Positions 22,501-34,120 of a stretch of 64,000 nt of DNA are shown here, one piece after another. Numbering within the stretch: position 1 is the first letter of the stretch; every line of letters starts with the position of its first letter. Under the pieces are notes generated by a model. It had not been told where the DNA came from, searched no databases, and saw nothing but the letters and a program-made list of their open reading frames with translations. The DNA lies in contig OX243811.1 in NCBI GenBank assembly GCA_945859605.1, forward strand, positions 58,439,766 to 58,503,765. Direction: 5' to 3'. The stretch comes from Lumbricus rubellus. Lineage: Eukaryota; Annelida; Clitellata; Crassiclitellata; Lumbricidae. Position numbers and translations under genes: made by a program.

Positions 22501-25500
22501 TATAACCTCTCCTCCAATCACCGCCCCCTCCTCCATTCCATCCAGAGCCCTAGCCATTATCAACTCCAGAAATATGTTGAAGAGCAAGGGTGACAGGACG
22601 CACCCCTGCAGTACTCCCACTACGGTCTCAAACCAGTCCGAGAGTTCACCATTCACCCTTACAGCGCTGAAGGTATCCTTATATGCATTCTCCAGTATCC
22701 TCACAATCTGCTCAGGGTATCCGTAATGTCTCATGACCTTCCACAATCCTTCCCTCCATACACTGTCAAATGCTTTCCGAAAATCTATATAGCATACGTA
22801 AAGCTCCTTCCCAAATTCTAAAAAATAAAAAATTATGGTGAACTAAAAAATAAAAAATTATGGTGAACATAAGACTCAAGCTGAGGGTGAAGAAGGTAAT
22901 ACTGAGAAGTAAAAAGATCAATATAGAAGCGCTGAAGAACGAAACCATCAGAGCGAACTATCAACTCAGGATAGATCAAAGATGGGAAGAGATGATGAAG
23001 GAGAAAATGGAAGGAATCGAGGAGGAATGGAACAAGGTAAAAAGCGCAATACAAGAAACATCAGAAGAAATACTGGGATACAAAAAGGGACAAGGGCGAG
23101 CAGAATGGCTGTCAGAGAAGACACTGGAGCTCATGGACGAGAGAAGAAAATACAAATGCAAGAGAATGGAGAGCGCAGACATGGCGAAACATCATAACTA
23201 TCTATGCCGCATGGTCAAGAAAAGTGCCAAGGAAGACAAAGAAAAGTTCATAAGAGAAATATGCAGTGGTGTGGAAAAGAATAGAGCCAGTAACAAAATT
23301 AAAGCGGTGTACGAGGGTGTAAGAAGAATCACGCAGACGCACGCCCCGAGGGTGGGGGAAATTAAGGACAAACACGGTAAGATACTTACTCAGCCGGAGG
23401 AGGTTAAGGAAAGGTGGAGGGAATACTTTGATAGATTGTATAATGACCCAAACGAGACGGATGACAGCTATCTGGAGAATATCAAGGAGATGAAGAACAT
23501 GGAAGAACTACCGGAATTGGGAGAGGACGAGGTAGAAGCCGCTATCCACAGAATGAAGCATAGGAAAGCTCCGGGATTGGACAACATTACAACGGAGGAA
23601 ATACAGGCAGGAACGGCAGGATTGGGAATTAAGATCATGCACAGGTTGTGTCAAGCGGTGTGGGAAAGAGAAGAGGTGCCATCGGAATGGAAGCGATCAA
23701 TTGTCATACCTATTCACAAGAAAAAAGACAAGCTGGAGTGTGCAAACTCAGAACATTTGGGACATTTATATTAATCTTGAAGGAATTTTTCTTATCCGTC
23801 AAGCATTTTATAAAAACGTTCTGCTAACTTATTCATTGCAGATTGCTCTAGGAATAACGGTGGCTGTTCCATCAGCGAGTTATGCACTGCCATCAATTTG
23901 GCATATTCAGCCGTATCCGTGTGTATTTGTCCAAATGGATTTCAAAGAACCAATTTATTGGGCAATTGTACAGGTCAGTTCTAAAGAACATCGTTAGCAT
24001 TTTAGACTGAAAGTATCATGTTATAACGTCAGTCATTGTGATATTCGGATCCAACAATGTAAGTATCGAATATAAAAAAAACTTAATATCAGGTCTTACA
24101 AAAGTAGGCTACTGCGAGTCTGAGGTGTTGTCCAAAACCCGGTAGAGCAAGTTGGCATTTAACAAAGGTATTTTGGCTCGGAATAGACCCAATGTCGCGC
24201 TACGTTGGCTTTTAGCACGAGGATGTAGTAGAATGTCTATAAGCTATAACAAATCACATGTTTTTTATGGCAAAACATCAATTTGATTTTATAAGATTGA
24301 TATATATTTAAATGAATCACGCTAATTGAACTTTGGTGCAAATCATAGAGATGTATTAAAATATAAGGCTAGAGGGAATATCACGTCTGTAAATCTACGT
24401 CGCTGTCTCTTTTCATATCGACCAATCACATACCATGAGAAATCGCCTATTCATATCGACCAATCATAGGCGTCGCTGTCTCTTCATATCGACCAATCAT
24501 AGGCGATTTCTCATGCCAACCGTCGTGTGACGTCAAGGTCGTTGATAACTTCACTTTTTTATGCAGAGGAGATAGGCCATATTCTCTCTAGCCTATATAT
24601 TTTATATATATAGCGTACATCTCTATGGTGCAAATGCTTCGTTTTTATCAGACACAGACGAATGCAGTCTTAATGTGTGTGATCCTGATACGATGATATG
24701 CACTAATACGATTGGAAGCTACAACTGTTCCTGCAGAACTGGATTTCAAGCACAGAATGCCACAACATGCATAGGTAAATCACAACTTTAACCCTAATTA
24801 ACTTTACCCCAGATTAATAGCTGGGTCTCCTTAATTACAACTCACACTCAGAAAAGCTATTCACGCAGCTCGGGATTCTAAACGTGTTACAAATTAAACA
24901 ACTGCAAATGTGTGAATGCATGCATCGATATTCTTATAACACACTGCCTATCTCCCATGCCAAACTCTTTACCCTAGCCTCAGATATACACTCCTACAAC
25001 ACGAGAAACTTAGCCTCATATAGAACTGTGCGCGCCCGAACAAATTCAAGAAAATTCTCGTTCGGGTATGCAGGTCCTATTGAATGGAATAGAATACCTC
25101 TAAAGTTCTAAACCTTTGCAATATCCCAACTCTTAGGTTATTTAAGCATTGCTTACGTTTATGGATAATTGACCAGAACTGTTAGTCGGGTTCCTACTTA
25201 GTAGCCTACTTCCCCTCTCCCTACTTAGTTAAGGTTTGATGTTTCTTAGTTAAGGTTTTCTTGGTTTATTTAGTTTGGTATTGATTTTTTAAATAAAGAT
25301 TTGCTTAACATCATGTTTAGATCTGCCTTGAATCTGTAAACGCCTAGTACCAGAAAATGTGCATATGTGGCCCTAACCAGCGGGACTCTGCAGTCCCTTC
25401 TGGGTTTCCTTTTGTTACCAAGAACGTTCATGTTTATTTTGATGAGATGATATAATATCTGCCAGGGCCGAAATGCATAAGAGAGTATAACTCATACTCT

Positions 25501-28500
25501 TTAGCTTAAATGTGGCCTATGCGGGAGAAGTGGGTAATTTCCGTATGCATGGCTTGAATGTGTTTAGCGAATTACGATAGGTATAACGTTATTCGAACTC
25601 GGAGGCAGGTATAAACCCGCTACTCCGAAGATCAACAATAGACAGCCGACTTTGCTGGACCGCGTGAACAATAGGCGGCCGTTGAGATTTCCCTGTGGAC
25701 CGTCTATAGGTCTTGATCTGTTCACCCCACGCTGGCAACGACCGCATATAAATATCTTTCACGCATGCGCGCTCAGCTAAAAATCTATTGAATTTGGAGG
25801 AGAGCAAGCGTCATGCATCGTCGGGTTCAAGGAATGTCCAGCTTAACAATGTCTCTTGGTATTAAATGGTCATGCATACGGCTACATTCCAACGGCTACG
25901 TCTGGCTGAGTTACGTCTGGAGGAAGGTCTACCTTTAGCCTAGGCTATTCCTGGTTATATGCATTTCGACCCTGGTGTGCTTCTTGGCTCAATAAAAAAA
26001 ATTGCTTGCTTGATTGATTGATTGATTGATTGATAATCCGAAAAAGGGGGTATGAGCACTTCTGAAAGAATATTAAGGAGAATCTCATAACAATAATAAT
26101 AATGACGACAATTTCTATGGCGCCGTAACACAGCACATGCCGTTACAAAGGCGCCTCTACAAAACACAAACGCAATTAGTGGCTACTTACTTTCTACCTT
26201 GATACTAAAGAACTTATATCATGCTTTAATTCAACCTTATCTATCTTATTGTAATTTTATCTGGTCCTCAACTTACCCTACACACCTATTAACATTGAAA
26301 TCGCTCCAAAAAGCCCACCCGCATTATTACTAAGTCATCTTATAACTCACACACCAAACCACTTTTTGATGATTTTAAGATCTTTAATATTGTTCAAATT
26401 AGATAGGCTATATCCAAAAATGTGAATTTATGTTTAAGTATGTTAATACCATGCTACCTACTGACTTCTTGTCAATTTTTACCCCAGTTTCATCAGCTAT
26501 TGCTACTAGAAGCAATCGTGACTTTATGTGTCAATATGCCAGAACAAATACTCGTAAATTACCAGGGGCCACTAGAGTACTTATTCGTACCTATACATTA
26601 AACATAGAAAGGAATTTCTTTTAAATGATACTCGGCTATTATCTTCAGTCCATCTACTTGACTTTTCCTACTCAGCTACTTATTCATCAATATTAGACCC
26701 ATGTCTGCCTGACCAGTCTCTTTAGGTGTGCCCTTTGTTCCCTATGCTATCTTACTAATTTACTGTGTTATTCGTTCTGTTATTACAATTATTTGCTGAT
26801 GTTCTGCTTCAATTGTAAAAAATGTTTTCTTGGGTTCAATAAATGAAATGAAATGAAATGAAAGGATTTTGCTGGGAGAAGCGTTTTATAAATGGTCAGA
26901 TCCTATAAAAATACAATAAGGATTAAGCATGAACATAGCTCTCTATCAATAGAACATCTCAACATTCTGTAAGTGTAAGCTTACACAATTTGCTTTGAGG
27001 ATTATTAGTTTTCGAGAACCAGTGCAACGGCAGAAGTTATGAATGTCGAGCCAAGGCGCTAATTTTTAATACACAGAATGTCACAGATGAACCCACACCA
27101 TCTATTTTATTATACGAGATAAAGCACAGGATTAGAAAGGTATCATATTTCGTTACCCTGCCATTATTAAGAATGCTTGCTTCCTTACTTTCAGACACAG
27201 ACGAATGTAGCTTTAAGATGTGTGATTCTGACTCGACGATATGCACTAATACGATGGGAAGCTACAACTGTTCCTGCCGAAACGGGTTTCAATCACACAA
27301 TGACACATCATGCATAGGTAATATTTGCGCAACTTCTAACGAACTAAAGTCTGTTTGTAACGATTCAGAAGCTGGCTCTACGTGGGCAACGCAACACCGT
27401 ATTCAATGCATTGCAGTGAATGAACCCTACGAGTCAACTGTAAAAGGCAACTTTGGGTGTACAACGTGCTACGATAAAATGAATTCGAATTTCATCAATT
27501 TTCAGTAGCTTGACTCAGACTATGCAATTAGGCCTATTCTACATTCCAAAGTCTCAGATTTTTGCAACTGTTGAATGTGTTCACATTAAAGTAAAATGGA
27601 ATTCACAATTGAGTTTCGGTATCAAAACAAATAAGTGAGTGATTTATTTGCGGTGCAAATTGTTTGAACCAAATCCTAAAATCCTGGAGGGTAATATGAG
27701 CTTAAAGCGATGTTTATCGAGAAAGACTTGCCGGAGATAATTAATACGCGGAAATACCATTAACATTGCTGAAATCTATGTGTATACTAGGCTAGTTGTT
27801 TATGTTATTTTCAGACATAGGCGAATGTAGCTTGAAGATGTGTGATGCTAATACGATGATATGCACAAATACGATCGGAAGCTACAACTGTTCCTGCAGA
27901 AGAGGATTTCAACCGCACAATGCCACATCATGCATGGGTAAATGTAGAACCCCGAATATAGCGTATTTTAATGTGCTCAATTTTCATGTAGCCTAGGCCT
28001 ACCTATTCCTGTGTAACCGTTGCTCCTAGAATAGGCTACAGTCGGTTTTGGAGCACTACGTGACATCAAGGAATTGTCAAAATGAAGATTGCACCACGTT
28101 TTAACATTCCAATAAATACTCGTGTAAGCTCTGCTTTCCTCATCTGCTTTGCCAAAAATTATACTATTAACTTACTTGCATTTCGATTACGTGAATGGAT
28201 TATTTAACTTGCGGATTTTTTATGATAATTATAATAGGGCACTGTAACTGACGTGGAGAAGTTGCGGATGTCGGCAGCTGTTAGTTTCTACAATGTCTAT
28301 GGTAGGCCTATCTGGTCAAAATATTTGCTAAATTAGCCACCTATTTGCCATATAAAGTAGTTATAAATATGTGATTACATAACAACAACCGTAGTTAAAA
28401 TGCAGGTGTCATGGTTTATTTTATTGCCAGACACTGACGAATGCGAGATAAAAGTGTGTGATCCTAATTCAACGATATGCACTAATATGATTGGAAGCTA

Positions 28501-31500
28501 CAACTGTTCCTGCAGAAGGGGCTACCAAACACTCAATGACACACTCATTGACACAGTGACAGCATGCGTGGGTAAATAATTTTATACGGTAGTTGACGGA
28601 AATAACGGATTTGGGAGTCGTGAATAAACGAGCAATGAAGCACAATAATTTATTGCACTTGCATGCACATTGAATGGCTGAACTTAAACACATTGGTGAT
28701 AAATAGAACCTGTTGTCATCCTTAGTTTTAGTGCCATATAATTATTCAAATTAGGGGGTGCTCGATAGTACAGTGATTAGCGCGCTGGAATGTCGACCGA
28801 GAGGTTGGGGGTTAAATTCCCCGCCGGGGCAGAAATTTGTATCGAGATTTCTGTACCACAAGCACCTCCTAGCCGACTCAGCCATGATGAGCACACTGGC
28901 CTACACGGTCAGTGGATAATGAGACGGTGAGGGAGAGGATTGGCCACCGCCCTCATATGCGAAAATGAAGTCGCTAACATTTCATCCCCATTGGCGAACC
29001 TCCGGGCTAGCTAGAAGGGATCTCATTATTATTATTTATTATTAATTACACAAATCTAATAGAAATGAATCCTTTTTTCTCAGACATTTTGATGTTAGAT
29101 ATATTTATTCGCATTTGCTTTTCTTTGATGGTTTATTAAATAAACGATTTCATTATTTTGCATATTTTCATGTAACCATTTTATAGATGTTAAAACAACT
29201 GCTGAATCTACGTTTCATTAACGTTTTATCCAAACGTTAGACGAACGTCTTTGCTGACCATTGTTAAACATTGGATCAACAATTTGCCAACGTTGAAGTA
29301 ACGTTTAAATTTGGTTGGTATAGCACTCTTTCAACGTTTACATGTAAACGTTTTATACATGTAATATCAACTGCCAAATCTACGTTTCATTAACGTTTTA
29401 TCAAAACGTTAGACAAACGTTTCCACTAACCATTTTCGAACGTTTCATAAAGGTTATGCCAACGTTGAAGTAACGTTTAAATTTGGTTAGCATAACGCTT
29501 TTTCAACGTTTGCATGTAAACTTTTACATGTAAACGTTTTATACATGTAATATCAACTGTCAAATCTACGTTTCATTAACGTTTTATCAAAACGTTAGAT
29601 AAACGTTTCCACTAACCATTTGCGAACGTTTCATAAAGGTTATGCCAACGTTGAAGTAACGTTTAAATTTGGTTAGCATAATGCTTTTCAACGTTTGCAT
29701 GTAAACTTTTATAAACGTAATAGCAACTGCCAAATCTACGATTTATTAACGTTTTATCCAAACGTTGTATGAAAATAAAGATAACCATTTCCGAACGTTT
29801 TATTAACGTTCGTGTGCTGACTGGGTGGAAGCTACAACTGTTCCTGCAGAAGTGGATTTCAAGCACACAATGCCACAGCACAGCATAGGTAATATTTGCA
29901 CAACTTCTAACGAATTAAAGTCTGTAACAATTCAGAATCTGGCTCTACGTGAGCAATGTAACACCGTATTCAATGCATTGCAGTGAGTGAACGCTACGAG
30001 TCAACAGGCAACTTTGGGTGTACAACGTGCAACGATAAAACGAATTCGAATTTCATCAATTTCTTGACTCACACTATGACGCATTGCGTGTCTAACACTG
30101 TCTATACCTCGACCTCAAAGTTGATTTTAGACCTAGAACCATCGGTTTGCGACGACTCTCGAGAAAAAATTCATCAAGCTCTAGGCTTAAAACATTTTTT
30201 TCCTTAGTTCTCGCCTTCACTATGGAGGATAACATAATTATGGCCCTCTTTACCGAGAAAGACTAAGTCTTGTTTAAGATAATATGCGGCAATAACATTG
30301 GCATTGCTGAAATCTAAGTGTATACTGTATAGTTGTTTAAGTTATGTTCAGAAATAGACGAATGTAGCTTGAAGGTGTGTGATGCGGATACGACGATATG
30401 CACAAATACGATCGGAAGCCACAACTGTTCCTGCAGAAGAGGATTTCAACCACACAATGCCTCATCATGCATGGGTAAATGCAGAACCCTGAATAAAAGC
30501 GCATTTTAATGTGTTCACTTTTCATGTAACCTAGTCCTACCTATTTCTGTGTAACTGTTGCTCTTAGAATAGGCTACAGTCGGTTTTGAAGCACTAGCCT
30601 ACGTGGCATCCATGGGCGGAGTTTATTACGGGCTATGGGGGCTAAGCTCCTTAAAGAAGGCCAAGATTCAACTTTTTACCATGAAAATGGTATCGTTTTT
30701 CGGGGTTAGCCCCTCCCAATAAGGCCCAGACTCGGGGTTATCCCCCCCCTAAGAACTGAAACCAAACTCCTCCAATGGTGGCATCAAGGAATCGTCAAAA
30801 TGAAAATTGCATCACGTTTTAACATCCCAATAAATGCTCGTGTAAGCTCTGCTTTCCACATCTGCTCGGCAAAAATTATAGGATTAAATTACTTGCATTT
30901 CGATTGCGTTAATGATCATTAATGGATTATTTGAGTTCTGGATTATTTATGTTGATATGGCACAGTAACTGATGAGGAGATGTTGCGTGTGTCGGCAGCT
31001 TAATTAGTTTTTGGATTGTCTATGGTAGGCCTATGCCTGTCTGGTCAAAGTGTTTGTTGCTAAAATAGTCACCTATTTCACCATGTAAAATAGCTAAAAA
31101 ATATAACACCATATATTATATAACATAAACCGTAATTAAAATTGGTGCCATTGTTTATTTCATTACCAGACACTGACGAATGCCACATGAAGGTTTGTGA
31201 TCCTGAATCGATTACAATGTATATGCACTAATACGATTGGGAGCTACAACTGTTCCTGCAGAAGCGAATTTCAAGCGCTCAATGACACAGTGACAGCATG
31301 CATGGGTAAATAATTTTATACGGTAGTTGACGGAAATAACGGATTTTGAAGACGTCAATAAGCGAGCAATGAAACACAATTAATTTAATGCATTAGTTAC
31401 GCTAATTGGTCCGTTCTCGACAACTGTCAAATTTAGGAATTTCTAACGCAGGAAAAGAAATAGTATGATTAGTATCACCTGTGATTTTTCAGTTACTTGA

Positions 31501-33483
31501 CTCGAGATTAGGCAAAATATTAAGATATCTTGCTCGTATTTATGCAAGCCCTCATTGCAGGCCATGATTACCTGTATTCTGCTTTCGTTTTAGTAGGACT
31601 AATATCATTCTATTGGTCGACCGTTTATGCAAACGAAGAGTTGAAATCATGTACTGTTTTGGCGAGCTGATAGGCCTATTCATTTAAAATATGTCTGCGT
31701 TTTGATGCAGACATAGATGAATGTCGGGAGAAGCCATGCGATTTGTATCCAACGACCGATTGCCAAAATACTCCTGGCAGCTACACGTGTGTATTTTACA
31801 ACAATGGTTCTGGAGTTTTAATGGCTACAACTGTACAGGTAAATGTGTTATAACTCGGTGTCAGCAACAAGTTTTCATCAATATTATCAGAGACATTTAT
31901 TCAAATAATTTATAAATACCGAATTATAAAACCGCTGGATGGCTAGCAAACGTTCTTTATAATGGAAATAAAAATGAAGAATGTTATGGTCACAAATCTG
32001 TGCCACGCTTATCTTTCTTCTACATAAAATTTAAGTTCTCATAGTGATAACCTGGCAAGGACCATGATAGGTCTATGCAAAAATATTTGTATCGAAATGC
32101 TTCTATCATGTCTTATGAGTTAATGAGCCAAGATACACCAATGTCCACGAACGCTGTGTAGTCCACTGAACTCTTTGAACAAGGAGCTATTTCTTTGGTA
32201 AGCTAATTAGACACCACACATATAGAATTGTGACAATCATCAAGATAGTTCAGATTTGCTGAATGAATGTTGCTTACAGGTGAAAGAGCGATAACTGCGG
32301 GAGCGATTGGATTTATCGTTGGCGCGGCTCTTTCCTTGGCCATTGCTTTTGCGTTTATTCAGATCTGCAGAAGGTATTGTTTACGAATAATGCAAATTTT
32401 TATTGTTAAGCAAATTACATTAAAAAACTCAAAGACTCATGCAGCGGCGCTCTTCCTTTGTGATTGGCCCTAAAACCTAGAATGGGATCCCTTCTGCTTT
32501 CCAGCTGGTTCTTAAAGGTCACGCTACTATGCTCCTATCGAACTGAAAAGCTGCCTTACTTAGCCGCGGTCTGAGTGGGTGCGCATTGAATAGTTTAGGG
32601 CCTACACCGAAGTTAAAACTCCTGAATAGGCCTAAATAAAAAATGAAAGACACACATTATTCGATGACAAAAAAGATTGTTATAAACATTATTAACCCAT
32701 TAGTGCCTAGCGTCCCCAAAACGGGGACACCTCTTTGGGAAGAGATATTTTTAATATCAAACAATACTCAGTGTTGCCAGCCATTGGGAAAGACAGAGTA
32801 CTAAATTATCTTTCAAATAAGATATAATAAGGCAGATTTTGTTTTGTTTTTGCATATGCCAGATAGATTTTTATTTCTATTTTCAATTTTTTTTTATTTT
32901 TTTAAAGTTTTCAATATAAAAATACATTTTCGGGTAAAAACCTGCTGCAATCGAAAATGTGCATTTATGCCCATGTTATTTGTGATATTAGCTACCTGTA
33001 TAAATTTTATAGCATTGATTCATTTTTGGTGAATATTTTTATTATGCTCGTAAAGACCGTCCCCATTTCGGGGACGCTAGGCACAAGTGCCCCCGTCAAC
33101 TTTCTACGCAACAATAGGTGACTTTCAATGCGTTTTCAACTACAGTAATAATATTCATATGTGTTTCCTCAGCGCGCCAAGCCCAACCCTGCCTGCAAGC
33201 TATCATGGGTCTCAAAAAGGACCCATATTCCCACGTGGGACCCATGTGAAACCCATATGGAGTCTGTCTAATACCCATGCAAATGCTGGCAGGGAAGATC
33301 TCTAACTGTAAGTGACAGTGTCGCAAGGGTCCAGGTCTTTACCCCTAACCCATTACCCACCTGCCATTACCCCCTGCCATTACCCTCCCGGTAGGACATT
33401 ACCCCTGCCATTACCCCCTCCCCGTCTGTTTACATTTAGGTCCAGTGTATGCATGTATGAATGTAAATATGCATATAAGTATG

Positions 33484-33514
<31 letters not shown>

Positions 33515-34086
33515 GTAATATAAGTGTGTATGCAAGTCTGTATGTATGTCAGCATGTATGTATGTAAATATTTATGTATGTATGCATGTGTGTACGCATG
33601 TATGTATCTGTGTATGTACGTATGTACGCACGTACGTAAGTACTTACATACATGCGTATGTATGTATGCATGTATGTACGTACATGCGTATGTGTGTATG
33701 TATTCATTTATGTATGCCTACAAACATACATGCATACATACATACATACATAATACACACATACATGCATGCGTAAATGCATACATACATACATACATAC
33801 ATACATACATACATACATACATACATACATACATACACTGGACCTAATGTAAACAGACGGGGTGGGATCATTGTAATGGCAGGGGTAATGGGCCGGGGTA
33901 ATGTCTGGATACCATGTCGCAATGCAAGCTGGAGAGTTGCAGGTTCGAACCCACTTCCAGTTGCCACGTAAGGATCTTGGCAAAGTCCTTCACTCGCAAT
34001 TGCTCAGCGCTTCGGCGTGAAACTCAGATGCAGTGTCCACCCTGTAATCGGGAGCGCCTCTGAGCATACATACATACATACATACA

Positions 34087-34120
<34 letters not shown>

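Larger units (their letters stand above)
21695..23751 (-). mobile_element. 5'-inverted non-LTR retrotransposon insertion
   Basis: Flanked by AACATTTGGGAC at 21683-21694 and 23752-23763. The paralogous gene B intron (about 49710-49735) has the uninterrupted site AACATCGGGGAC. The left part reads on the minus strand (RT motif to C-terminus), while the right part (22860-23751) reads on the plus strand and encodes the upstream part of the same protein. The break at 22800-22862 carries a duplicated AAAAAATAAAAAATTATGGT. This is the product expected from twin priming. The 3' end coincides with the stop codon and has no tail. Confidence 0.8.

Noticed and set aside
29200..29800. CRISPR-like array
   Set aside because: Monomers are about 175 bp without spacer/repeat alternation, and the genome is eukaryotic.
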